Positions 53,723-62,077 of a DNA stretch of 64,000 bases are shown one piece after another. How positions within the stretch are numbered: the first letter of the stretch is position 1; every line of letters starts with the position of its first letter. Under the pieces are notes generated by a model, which had not been told where the DNA came from, did not search any database, and worked only from the letters and a program-made list of their open reading frames with translations. Position numbers and translations under genes: made by a program. The DNA comes from Bradyrhizobium sp. CCBAU 53338 (lineage in GTDB: Bacteria; Pseudomonadota; Alphaproteobacteria; Rhizobiales; Xanthobacteraceae): assembly GCF_015291665.1 (NCBI RefSeq), contig NZ_CP030048.1, forward strand, positions 2,046,001 to 2,110,000. The letters run 5' to 3'.

Positions 53723-53898
53723 TCCCGTTGCCGGCCGGCGTGCGGGTATGGCTCGCGACCGGCCATACCGACATGCGGAAGGGCTTTCCGTCGCTGGCAT
53801 TGCAGGTTCAGGAGATCTTGCATCGCGACCCGCTGGGCGGCCACCTGTTTTGCTTCCGCGGTCGCCGCGGCAACCTGTTGAAGGTGATCTGGCATGAC
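53719..53898 (+). pseudogene. tnpB: IS66 TnpB, truncated
   Basis: GTG 53719 begins a TnpB protein: PLPAGVRVWLATGHTDMRKG, then LHRDPLGGHLFCFRGRRGN and LLKVIWHD. Homology stops at about 53898, roughly 60 residues in, where the internal deletion joins the right end of the element. The frame continues out of the element to 54312 with unrelated sequence. Confidence 0.88.
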
Positions 53899-54155
53899 GA
53901 TAACCCTCGTTCAGCCCGCGGCCTGATCGGGCCACCGCACCACGCGATCATCCCGCGGCCCTCACCGGACGGTTACATCCAACCGTCGCTAGGCAATCGT
54001 AGATCGCGCTCCGTCTGTTTCTTGTTCAATTTTGAACATTGGCGCGGTGATGTTCGTGCAAGTGCTTTACGTCTGGTGAACTCTAGCAGAGCAGTGCTCG
54101 CCAACCCCGCAGGAGCCGTCCTCCCATGGAGTGCAAAAGAAATCCATATTAGCCG

Positions 54156-54437
54156 TCATCCCGACAACCTTGATTTCAGTTCAGCGGTTGAAAGCATGAT
54201 CCGTTTAAACGTCTCGGTTGCGAGCTTCCTTTCTCTTCCACGCGAGACAAGAAGGCTGATGTCCCGAAGGACAATGCTTGCTTTCTCAATGCTCGCCAGC
54301 TGTTCAGTATAACCATCTGCGCGACTCGAAAGTGCCGTTTCCAATTCCTCGGTGAGATCTGTTAGTCGAGAAGCGAACTCTTCCGGTGATAGGTCGCTAG
54401 CGGGAACAGGAAATTGCAGGATCTTGTTTGGTTCCAT
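54156..54437 (-). CDS. Hypothetical helical protein
   Basis: A 93-residue product from ATG 54437 (MEPNKILQFPVPASD). It is rich in Leu, Ser, Glu and Arg and should be mostly helical (EEFASRLTDLTEELETALSS, later SIVLRDISLLVSRGRERKL). No family recognised. It is divergent from the histidine kinase gene at 54582, so the two might share a promoter region. An upstream start would give 126 residues. Confidence 0.55.
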   Translation of the reverse strand: MEPNKILQFPVPASDLSPEEFASRLTDLTEELETALSSRADGYTEQLASIEKASIVLRDISLLVSRGRERKLATETFKRIMLSTAELKSRLSG

Positions 54438-54581
54438 TTGAGCCTCCGTCAGCGAAACGAAGGCGGAGCGGAATTGGATCAGCGGGCGACGCCGGATGAC
54501 CAAATGGGAACGGGGTAATGAGCCGCGCAGGAACAATGAGCGCGGCCCTACGTTAGCTTGACCCGCCTTCTGAGTTAAATC

Positions 54582-56537
54582 ATGAAAACAGCCGCTCCAC
54601 CGGGTTCGCCGAACCTCGACTTGCTGATCAATTCCATCGTCGACTATGCCATCTTCATGCTCGATGCCGACGGCGTGGTCAGAAGCTGGAATAAGGGAGC
54701 CGAGCGTCTCAAAGGCTACCTCGCTGATGAAATCATAGGGAAGTCATTCTCAACCTTTTACACGCCGGAAGACCGGGAAAGGGACTTACCGCGCAAAGCG
54801 CTCACAACAGCGGCTGCGACGGGGCGCTTCGCGTCCGAGGGTTGGCGCGTGAGAAAAGATGGCAGCCGCTTCTGGGCCCTCGTGGTCCTTGACGCGATAT
54901 GGGGCGAAGACGGTGGGTTGATCGGGTTTGCGAAGGTCACGCGCGACATCACCGAACGGCAGCAGGCCCATAACGACCTCATTGAAAGCGAACGACGATA
55001 TCGCCGGCTCGTTGAGGCTGTTGTCGATTACGCTATTTTCCAGTTGGACTCCTCAGGACATGTCGCGACCTGGAATCCCGGCGCCGAGCGCATCAAGGGT
55101 TATCGGCCGGAGGAGATCATCGGTCGACATTTCAGCGCTTTCTACACGCCCGAGGATCTTGAAAAGGAAGTACCGAAAAGGGCATTGGCGGAGGCCGCCG
55201 AAAAAGGCCGGTTCGAGGCCGGGGGCTGGCGCTTGCGCAAGGATGGCACGCGCTTCTGGGCCTCGGTCGTCATCGACAGGATTACCGATGAGAGCGGCAC
55301 GATCGTCGGCTTTGCGAAAGTCACGCGCGATCTCACCGAGCGTAAGCAGGCCCAGGACGAGCTTCAGCGGGTTCAGGAGCAACTCGTTGCATCCCAGAAG
55401 CTCGAGGCGGTCGGGCAACTCAGCGGCGGCATCGCTCATGACTTCAATAATCTTCTAATGATCGTCCTTGGAAACCTTGAGAATGCGGAACGCAACAGCC
55501 GCAACGTCGGAGGACCGAACCTGCATCGCGCGCTGGCAAACGCGAAGCGCGGCGCCCAACGGGCCGCGGCGCTGACATCTAGGTTGCTCGCCTTCTCGCG
55601 CCGCCAAGCGCTCGACCCAAAGCCTATCAATCTCAACGGCTTTCTGGGTGGCCTCCAGGAGTTCCTTCAACGCACCCTGGGTGAACGCATTGAAGTGCAG
55701 ACGGTCGGCGGCGCAGGCCTTTGGCAGATTGAAGCCGACGTCAATCATCTGGAATCAACGATCGTCAATCTTGCGATTAATGCCCGCGATGCGATGCCGG
55801 ATGGCGGGAAGCTCACAATCGAGGCCACCAACGTCTCCGCTGACGAAGACTATTCGCGCACCAACCCGGAGCTCGCAGCCGGCCAATATGTCGTCATCGG
55901 CGTGAGCGACACCGGCTCGGGCATGGCTCCGGAGGTCCTAAATCATGTATTCGAGCCGTTTTTTACGACCAAGGAGCCTGGGCACGGGACCGGCCTTGGA
56001 CTGAGCCAAGTCTATGGCTTCGTCAAACAGTCCGGCGGGCATGTGAAAATCTACAGCGAAGTCGGAGAAGGTACGAGCATCAAGATGTATTTTCCGCGTT
56101 ATGCGGGCAGTGCGCAGCCCAGTTCTGACGACGCGGACGAGTTCGTGTCGGAAGGCGCCTCTGTCGAGACCATTCTGGTCGTCGAAGATGATGCCGATCT
56201 TAGGACCTACGTCTCGGACGTCCTGCGAGATCTCAATTATCGGGTATTGTCTGCCGGCAGCGCGCAGGCCGCTTTGACCATTTTGTTGCAGGAAGGTCAG
56301 CAGATAGATCTCCTTCTCACCGACGTTGTCATGCCCGGCATCAATGGTCGCGAGCTGGGAAGGCGCGCGGTGCAGATCAGACCCAAGCTAAAGATCCTCT
56401 ACATGACCGGTTACTCGCGAAACGCGGTGGTTCACCAGGGGCGCCTCGATGAGGGCGTCGATCTCCTGGAGAAGCCAGTTACCCAGGCAAGGTTGGCATT
56501 AAAGGTTCGCGAGCTTCTGGACCGGAACCAAGATTAG
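54582..56537 (+). CDS. Hybrid sensor histidine kinase with tandem PAS domains and receiver domain
   Basis: A 651-residue soluble kinase. PAS1 at about 12-125 and PAS2 at about 143-255 are near-duplicates (both have DYAIF, GAER, KGY, FYTPED and GFAKVTRD). The dimerisation domain has phospho-His286 (GGIAHDFNNLL). The ATPase domain (about 385-505) has the N-box NLAINARDAMPDGG and G-boxes DTGSGM and GTGLGLS. The receiver domain (530-648) has Glu535-Asp536-Asp537, phosphoacceptor Asp581 and a Lys near the end (LLEKPV). No transmembrane helix, so it senses a cytoplasmic signal. No response regulator gene is adjacent. Confidence 0.93.
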   Translation: MKTAAPPGSPNLDLLINSIVDYAIFMLDADGVVRSWNKGAERLKGYLADEIIGKSFSTFYTPEDRERDLPRKALTTAAATGRFASEGWRVRKDGSRFWALVVLDAIWGEDGGLIGFAKVTRDITERQQAHNDLIESERRYRRLVEAVVDYAIFQLDSSGHVATWNPGAERIKGYRPEEIIGRHFSAFYTPEDLEKEVPKRALAEAAEKGRFEAGGWRLRKDGTRFWASVVIDRITDESGTIVGFAKVTRDLTERKQAQDELQRVQEQLVASQKLEAVGQLSGGIAHDFNNLLMIVLGNLENAERNSRNVGGPNLHRALANAKRGAQRAAALTSRLLAFSRRQALDPKPINLNGFLGGLQEFLQRTLGERIEVQTVGGAGLWQIEADVNHLESTIVNLAINARDAMPDGGKLTIEATNVSADEDYSRTNPELAAGQYVVIGVSDTGSGMAPEVLNHVFEPFFTTKEPGHGTGLGLSQVYGFVKQSGGHVKIYSEVGEGTSIKMYFPRYAGSAQPSSDDADEFVSEGASVETILVVEDDADLRTYVSDVLRDLNYRVLSAGSAQAALTILLQEGQQIDLLLTDVVMPGINGRELGRRAVQIRPKLKILYMTGYSRNAVVHQGRLDEGVDLLEKPVTQARLALKVRELLDRNQD

Positions 56538-56829
56538 CTGGCTCGGCCTCTCGGGAAGCAGCGTCATGCGGGTGCGCTACGAAGGAGTAAGGCCGCCGAT
56601 TGGTTTGTGCGGCAAAGAAGCCCGACCAATCGACCGGACGGACGCGGGTGAGGCATGTAGGCGAGGATGCCACGTCTCCACTTTTCCGGTCTGACTTGGC
56701 TCAATATTGCTGCGACGAAAAGCGGGCGTCGCACGCTCACTGCGCGCGGCTCTTAGGAAGGCCCAAGAATAGACCTGCAATCCCCAGTTAACCCATCCGA
56801 ATCCGGGGTGAAATAAGTCGCGCCGGCCC

Positions 56830-56859
56830 CTTGAAACTTTCTCCGGGCTTCCAAATTTT
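56830..56859 (+). promoter_or_regulatory. Possible promoter of the hsp20 stub
   Basis: TTGAAA at 56831-56836, 17 bases, then AATTTT at 56854-56859. CTTGAAA (56830-56836) also fits the first half of a heat-shock sigma-32 promoter, but the second half (CCAAATTT) is a poor match. It lies at the expected distance before the thermometer. Confidence 0.4.
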
Positions 56860-56882
56860 TTCGGCGTCGTCATACGACGATC

Positions 56883-56971
56883 GGGATGCCGTCAGGGTCC
56901 CGCCACTTGAGACGGGCACCGGTCGTGTCCGGTGCCGCTCGTAACCATTTTGCTCGCAGGAGGATCTGGCT
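56883..56971 (+). ncRNA. ROSE-type RNA thermometer (5' leader of a small heat-shock gene)
   Basis: The leader has a strong hairpin GGCACCGG/CCGGTGCC (56915-56922 with 56929-56936) followed by the conserved ROSE 3' element: GTAACC, then TTGCTC, a short loop and GGAGGATCTGGCT before ATG 56972. TTGCTC can pair with GAGGAT in the Shine-Dalgarno region, leaving the G-G opposition typical of ROSE. At low temperature it would hide the ribosome site. The downstream gene is truncated, so the element now has little to control. Confidence 0.85.
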
Positions 56972-57073
56972 ATGCGCACTGTTGATTTTTCGCCCCTGTT
57001 CCGGTCGGCCATCGGCTTCGACCGTCTTTTCGACCTCGCCGAAGCTGCCCAGCGCACGGGCGAGTGTGAATAA
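56972..57073 (+). pseudogene. Hsp20 small heat-shock protein, 33-codon N-terminal stub
   Basis: The product starts MRTVDFSPLFRSAIGFDRLF and DLAEAAQR, the well-known N-terminus of rhizobial Hsp20 proteins, then stops after 33 codons. The alpha-crystallin domain is gone; about 40 bases further on the IS110 remnant (minus strand) begins, so insertion or deletion around that element removed it. Confidence 0.88.
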
Positions 57074-57150
57074 GCGTCCAACACTGCCCCCTCCACCGCC
57101 AAATGATTCAATAGCTTAGCGTGCCGATCGGCGTCGGGACCCCACGCTGA

Positions 57151-57858
57151 TTAACAGGCAATGCTGGCGACCAGCGCTGTTGCCAGCGCCGGACCGACGC
57201 CGGGACTAGCATCAAGCCTCTGGCTCGTCGCGTTTGATCGATGCCAGGCGATGATGCGTCGGTCGAACTCAAGGATGCGAGCCTTGACAGCGCACAATTG
57301 TTCGCCGAGAGCGGCGAGGCACATCCGGGCGACCTCCGGGATCTGGTCTTCGGCTTTATCGGCGACGACTTCCAGTAGTTGCTCGACACCTCTGCGTCCG
57401 ACGGGAGCGACGATACCGAACTCGGCAAGATAGGCGCGGATTGAATTGATGACCGCAGTCTGCTGCCGCATAAAAAGATGGCGCGCTCGATGAAGCATTA
57501 GGCAACTCTGTTGCTCGATTGTCTTGGTCGGCACAAACCGCATATTGGGTCTCGTGACCGCCTTGCAAATCGCCTCTGCATCGGTCGTATCGTTCTTCTG
57601 CCGCTTGACGTAGGGCTTTACGTAACCCGGAGGCATCAACCGCACTGTATGCCCCAACGCCTGCAGTTCGCGGGACCAGTAATGGGGTGACGCGCACGCT
57701 TCGATTCCCACCAAGCACGGCGGCAGCTTCTCAAAGAAGGAATGCACAAAACGGCGTTTTAACTGCCGGCGGATCACCACCTGCCCGGCTCCATCGACGC
57801 CATGCACCTGGAAGACCGACTTTGCTATATCCAGACCAATCGTCGAAATTGACTGCAT
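57151..57858 (-). pseudogene. IS110-family transposase, N-terminal remnant
   Basis: From ATG 57858 (GGAGGAG upstream): TIGLDIAKSVFQVHGVD (first catalytic Asp), VGIEACASPHYWSREL, KRQKNDTTDAEAICKAV (later acidic residues) and the start of the C-terminal domain ASPGVGPALATALVASI. It then ends abruptly near 57150, losing about 100 C-terminal residues including the conserved Ser region. Inactive. It is a different IS110 lineage from the remnant at 6031. Confidence 0.88.
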
Positions 57859-58113
57859 AGGCTGCTCCTCCAATCCGTGGGAGCTTTAAACGGCGCCCAC
57901 TCCTTGGCACTCTCGTGCCCATGGAGGAGCCGTCCACAGCATCAAAAGCTGGCTTTGCGAATTTGCAGCCGGTTCCAACCACGTTTCAAATAAAGCGCTC
58001 GCTATCTCGCTCATAAGGGCGCACTGTCTCGCCACCACCGAGCGGCCCTTAGCAACTATCGGTGGGGTGGACGCCAATTGCGCTCTCGCTCAACCCAGCA
58101 GCGGAGCATCATC

Positions 58114-58314
58114 ATGCCAGCTCAACCATCCTCCGAACGCGAAAAGACGTTCGAATACCGGCTGACACAAGAGGCGATCAGTTTGCGCCAACAGGCCAAG
58201 GGAAGGCCGCCTGGCATCCGCCGCACGGAACTTCTGCAAAAGGCACGGCAGATCGACGTTGCAGGCGAAGCCAACAAGTGGCTGACCTCGCCTGGATTGT
58301 TGCCACCATCCTGA
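58114..58314 (+). CDS. Small hypothetical protein
   Basis: A 66-residue product from ATG 58114 (MPAQPSSEREKTFEYRLTQE). It looks like the short, helical, charged proteins common in Bradyrhizobium (QEAISLRQQAKGRP, RTELLQKARQIDVAGEANKWL). No function known. Codon use is typical for the organism and it stands in a row of similar small genes in the same direction. Confidence 0.6.
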   Translation: MPAQPSSEREKTFEYRLTQEAISLRQQAKGRPPGIRRTELLQKARQIDVAGEANKWLTSPGLLPPS

Positions 58315-58377
58315 GCGCCGGCGTCGACCCGCTCCGAGAGAGCGAGGAACGGGCACGATGCGGCGGCGTTGACGATT

Positions 58378-58623
58378 ATGACACGCCTCACCGCACTTGA
58401 AGGGTCATTCGAGATCGCCTGGAGTTTTCTGGAGAAATCCGGCGAGCTTAGAGGCGCGGCGGAATCCGCCAGTATGATCATGGATTCGATTGAACAGCAG
58501 CTGCGTGCAGGCGAGCACAGAAAGCTCATGCTCGCCAACAGGGCGATTTCTTCCTATCGGACGCAGGTTGCGCAAGCCCCCGTCGTCGCCGTTCCGCACC
58601 GGGACATCATATGGCTATCTTGA
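58378..58623 (+). CDS. Small hypothetical protein, paralogue of the one at 52425
   Basis: An 81-residue product from ATG 58378 (TTG 58369 is an alternative). The segments GSFEIAWSFLEKSGEL and MDSIEQQLRAGEHRKLMLAN align with the protein at 52425 (SFDIAW, ESILTQIRMGEFRPLMLGN). The C-terminal 20 residues differ. Its end overlaps the DUF3606 start by 13 bases. Function unknown. Confidence 0.65.
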   Translation: MTRLTALEGSFEIAWSFLEKSGELRGAAESASMIMDSIEQQLRAGEHRKLMLANRAISSYRTQVAQAPVVAVPHRDIIWLS

Positions 58624-58784
58624 CTAATCGCGCGCAACCGGACCGCAGCAAGATCAACATGGACAGGGAGCAGGAGGTCAAGTCCTGGTCCCGGGAGCTC
58701 GGCATCACACGTGCGCAGCTGCAACAGATCGTCAACAGGGTAGGTAACTCCGCCGCCGTCGTTCGGAAGGAATTGACGAGGTGA
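58611..58784 (+). CDS. DUF3606-type small protein
   Basis: A 57-residue product: MAILTNRAQPDRSKINMD, then EVKSWSRELGITRAQLQQ and VGNSAAVVRKELTR. The pattern P-D-R-x-x-I-N, then a Trp-x-x-x-hydrophobic-Gly helix and VG-x-S-A-x-x-V-R matches the DUF3606 family of alphaproteobacteria. Function unknown. Easily missed because of its length. Confidence 0.72.
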   Translation: MAILTNRAQPDRSKINMDREQEVKSWSRELGITRAQLQQIVNRVGNSAAVVRKELTR

Positions 58785-58936
58785 AGCCCGACCGGGCGCC
58801 CTCGTCGGGCTGCTCCTTCTCGTCGATGTTGCACTCGCGATTTGCCTGTCGGAATTGCTGGTGAGCCTTCTCAAATTGGCTTGGTGACGAGATCTCGAAA
58901 GCCACCGCGCCTGCTTGGCGCAACCCAGGAGATCAC

Positions 58937-59131
58937 ATGATCAGGAACGAGGCCAATGACCGTCGTCGGCGGGAAGCTGATGAGGCCTTCAAGACCATCG
59001 GCAATGTCAAGCCGATGACCGACTACGCGAAGGCGGAGCAATCATTTCACGACAATCGCAAGCGCCTGAAAGCCGAACGCCTGGCCCGGGAAGCCGCTGC
59101 GCGAAAGCCACTCCGAAATAACTCAGCGTGA
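58937..59131 (+). CDS. Small charged hypothetical protein
   Basis: A 64-residue, strongly basic and helical product (MIRNEANDRRRREADEAFK, later FHDNRKRLKAERLAREAAA). GGAGAT lies just before ATG 58937. No known function; similar short proteins occur in rhizobia. Confidence 0.55.
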   Translation: MIRNEANDRRRREADEAFKTIGNVKPMTDYAKAEQSFHDNRKRLKAERLAREAAARKPLRNNSA

Positions 59132-59559
59132 GACAGGCTGAGCTGGAGCATCGTAAGAATGACGATTCCGTCTTCGGGCTCGCCCGAAGCAAGCCGCACT
59201 CGCGCGATCTGCTCGAATTGGGTCCGGTATTTATGGAGATAGCTGAAAGCCTGCTTATCGGTTTGGAACGTCGTTGTAAGTCTGCAAAGCTGGCGCGCTG
59301 CGCCGAGCGCGAGCGTGAAAGGGATCGTTCCATTACCGTCTGACCTTGCTCTAGGCACGATCAACACACTCCAGCTTGGGGCTCTCGGTCTTCCGCAGAC
59401 CTCCAGGCCGGCGGGAGGACTTGGCTTGTTCTATCGGAACCTACGAAGCAGAAGCAATGCTGTCCGTGTGCTTCGCATCGGATTGACGGCGCGCGATTGG
59501 TCAGGAACGGCCTATTGGCGCTGATGTTGATGTCGGCGCGAGTTCAGAGAGACACCGCA
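59132..59559. other. Gene-poor spacer
   Basis: About 430 bases between small genes. Overlapping short frames in both directions have no family resemblance; I see no hairpin or repeat. Confidence 0.4.
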
Positions 59560-59796
59560 GTGACCCGCTATTATTTCGACATCAGGGACGACACGGGCCT
59601 CTATCCCGATGAGGAGGGGCTGGAGTTCGGTACGCAGCGGGAAGCTGAGATGGAGGCGGCCCACGCGCTGGCGGACCTGGCCCGCGACCTGGCGGTCGCG
59701 GACCAGCGTCGAGACGTCTCCGTCGAGGTACGAACCGATGCCAAGCGGGTGTTTCAGGCCGCGCTCATTGTCAGTGGTAGCAATATAAAGCAGTGA
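59560..59796 (+). CDS. DUF6894-type small protein
   Basis: A 78-residue product from GTG 59560 with the family opening TRYYFDIRDDTGLYPDEEG, then a long helix (QREAEMEAAHALADLARDL) and a closing strand (RDVSVEVRTDAKRVFQAALIV, split). ATG 59530 would add ten residues. The same family occurs at 52643 on the other side of the IS66 and kinase region. Function unknown. Confidence 0.75.
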   Translation: MTRYYFDIRDDTGLYPDEEGLEFGTQREAEMEAAHALADLARDLAVADQRRDVSVEVRTDAKRVFQAALIVSGSNIKQ

Positions 59797-59983
59797 AATG
59801 GAAGAAGCTGGAGGCTCAGCCGCTCCCCGCGTTTACAGCCGATTATGTGTCTGATTAGGGTCAATCGCGTCGATCTGGCCCGATTTAAGTTAGGTCGGGT
59901 CTACCCTGACAGCCGACATATCCTCGGCCGTGGGATACGGCAGCGATGGGCCACTAAGAGACCAACGCCTACTGGCCCGAGCA

Positions 59984-60982
59984 TCATGCCTGTTCGAACA
60001 AAAGAAGGCTCTGTGGTGTGGGCGGCAGCGACTTCGCTGTCACCCTTGCGAACCCTGCTGCCCGGCCCATCTCCTCGAACTCTCGGACCGTGTACGTGTC
60101 ACCGTGCGGCGTGGAACCTAGCATCTGAAACGCGAACATGGCTGAGAAGCGCGGAGAAACTCGGTCCTCATTCAGCAAGAACTCGACGGCCACAGCGCGT
60201 CCTCCGGAAACGAGACTCTTGCGAGCCTTTCGAAGGAGGGTCACACAGCCATCTTTGTCAAGTTGGTGCAAGAAGTTGGCGAGCAGCACCAAATCGAACC
60301 CGCTGCCCCAATCAGTGTCGAACGCGCTACCCCCTAAAATGCGGTAGCGCCCCGACACACCGGCCGCATCGGCGTTTTGTTGCGCAACCGAAAGGACCGC
60401 GTCCCAGTCGACCGCCGTGATCTGCGCGTCCACGACGGCCTGAGCAATCGCGATGCCGAACATTCCGTGCCCGGCGGCGACGTCAAGCACCTTGCGAGGA
60501 GACGAGACTGCAAGCTCGGACGCGATTCTTTTTGCAAGAGGAACCCTGGACGGGCCCATCGCCCGCGCAAACTTCACCCAAATCGGATGATCAGGCGCGT
60601 TGTTTGCCAAACCAATCGAGCCGCCGTTTCGGACAAAGGCCGGCGGATCGCTCAGGAACAGCGCCATCATCTCAGGCGCGGTCAGATATTCGACGACGCT
60701 GCCCATCCACGAAGGCGCGCTCCGGTCCAAGAATGCAGCCGTAGATTCGGTGAGCTGATACTGGTCACCATGCTTCTCAAGGTGACCACGGGCTGTGAGG
60801 TAATCGCAAAGTATCCGGACGCCACGAGCCGCTGATCCGGTTGCCCGCGCGAGATTCTCCGCCGTAGCACTGCCCTTCCCGATCTCAGAAAAAAGATCGA
60901 GTTCGAGAGCAGCTTTGATGGCGGCAGTCTGCTGATAGGCAAGGACGGCATCCATGAACAGATCAGGCGAGATGTCGGCCAT
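59984..60982 (-). CDS. SAM-dependent O-methyltransferase-like protein
   Basis: A 332-residue class I methyltransferase with an N-terminal winged-helix dimerisation domain (residues 10-85; AAIKAALELDLFSEIGKG) as in plant and polyketide O-methyltransferases. SAM motif I is VLDVAAGHGMFGIA (165-178), then ITAVDWDAVLSVA, and FDLVLLANFLHQLD. The family catalytic His would be near HQLD. Start ATG 60982. No operon partner is obvious; substrate unknown. Confidence 0.88.
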   Translation of the reverse strand: MADISPDLFMDAVLAYQQTAAIKAALELDLFSEIGKGSATAENLARATGSAARGVRILCDYLTARGHLEKHGDQYQLTESTAAFLDRSAPSWMGSVVEYLTAPEMMALFLSDPPAFVRNGGSIGLANNAPDHPIWVKFARAMGPSRVPLAKRIASELAVSSPRKVLDVAAGHGMFGIAIAQAVVDAQITAVDWDAVLSVAQQNADAAGVSGRYRILGGSAFDTDWGSGFDLVLLANFLHQLDKDGCVTLLRKARKSLVSGGRAVAVEFLLNEDRVSPRFSAMFAFQMLGSTPHGDTYTVREFEEMGRAAGFARVTAKSLPPTPQSLLLFEQA

Positions 60983-61215
60983 GTCTTATGCCTCTCTTGC
61001 TGCGGTGTGATACCTTATATCAGCCGCGCTCGCTCGTTGCATCCCTCGACGAGGTCTCCTCTGGGTCAACAGCTCCGTTTTGAGCAGCGGTGGGAGCTTC
61101 CGCTTTACCCCCGACCCCGGACATCTCGCCGCAACGCCCTGGCGGAAGCGAAGGGCCAAGAGCTACTTTGCTGTATATCCGCTACCGGGCGCAAAGCGGT
61201 CATTTGCAGCGTGCG

Positions 61216-62031
61216 TCACGTTGCCTGAGCTGCTGTAGCGTCGCTGGATCGAAGGCGTAGAGAGCCGGCGAAATCCAGGAGGATTTGCGCGAGCACGTCC
61301 GGAGATTCCAGCATCGATAGATGACCGGTCCCCGGCAGGCGATGAAGCGCGGCGTGGGGGATGCGCGGCAGCACTTCGGCCTGGAGGGTCGCGATGCCGT
61401 CCACCCGGTCGAGTTCTCCCCCGATCACGATGGTGGGCACGTCGATAGCGCCGACGAGTGTGGTGATATCCTCCTGGCTCATGATCAGCGGCCAGGCTGT
61501 CTTGGCGGCCGATGCGCCCCTGAGGGTGTCCTGCACCACGGTCTCGAGGTCATCCGCGCTCAGCGGTTTGCCGGCCAACACCTCCGTGATTGTGGCGATG
61601 ATGCTGTCGCGGCTCGCATAGGCGGCGACCATGCCTCGCCGGGCTTCGAGCGGCAGTTGCATGGGCGACGGTGGCGACGGGGCAACGAGGACCAGTCCGG
61701 CCAGTCCGATCGGGCGACGTGAGCCGAGGAGCTGCGCGACCTTGCCGCCCATTGAGTGCCCGACCAGGATATAATGCGGCAGGCCGAGGGCATCGATAAC
61801 ACCCTGTGCGTCCGCGGCGAGATCGGCCAGCGTATAGCCGCTCGCCGGCGCGTCGGACTGCCCCCAGCCGCGGTGGTCGGTCGCGATCGTGCGGTATGAG
61901 TGCGTTAGCTCGGAGGTGACGTGGCGCCAGGTGCGCGACGAGCCTCCCCAGTAATGCAGGAAGACGATCGGCAGGTCGCCGACGCCATTGTCCTCTACAT
62001 GAATGTGAATGCCGTTCGAAGCGATTTTCAT
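61216..62031 (-). CDS. Alpha/beta hydrolase
   Basis: A 271-residue alpha/beta-hydrolase. Oxyanion region FLHYWGGSSRTW, nucleophile elbow GHSMGG with Ser93, acid region VIGGELDRVDG and a final catalytic His in PGTGHLSMLESP. Good ribosome site (AAAGGAAAT) before ATG 62031; a frame open to 62214 has no homology there. Last of three hydrolase genes in one direction, 46 bases after the MBL gene. Substrate unknown. Confidence 0.9.
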   Translation of the reverse strand: MKIASNGIHIHVEDNGVGDLPIVFLHYWGGSSRTWRHVTSELTHSYRTIATDHRGWGQSDAPASGYTLADLAADAQGVIDALGLPHYILVGHSMGGKVAQLLGSRRPIGLAGLVLVAPSPPSPMQLPLEARRGMVAAYASRDSIIATITEVLAGKPLSADDLETVVQDTLRGASAAKTAWPLIMSQEDITTLVGAIDVPTIVIGGELDRVDGIATLQAEVLPRIPHAALHRLPGTGHLSMLESPDVLAQILLDFAGSLRLRSSDATAAQAT

Positions 62032-62077
62032 CGTTCGATTTCCTTTCTGATGGCTAAGAGTGCAGACATCGCCGCGG

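Larger units (their letters stand above)
53239..53976 (+). mobile_element. Internally deleted IS66-family element with intact ends
   Basis: A 738-bp element. The left end (53239-53260) begins GTAAGCCTCCGGTG and the complement of the right end (53955-53976) begins GTAACCGTCCGGTG; both continue into GGCCGC. A perfect 8-bp direct repeat ATCCAACC flanks it (53231-53238 and 53977-53984), the duplication length expected for IS66. It retains tnpA and the first part of tnpB; the rest of tnpB and the tnpC transposase gene (about 1.7 kb) are missing. Confidence 0.9.

Noticed and set aside
59845..60420. A 191-codon plus-strand frame
   Set aside because: Antisense to the methyltransferase gene; Arg/Pro-rich, no homology.
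51751..61215. CRISPR array, tRNA or rRNA genes in the accessory region
   Set aside because: I looked for regular direct repeats with spacers and for tRNA-like cloverleaf ends and saw none.
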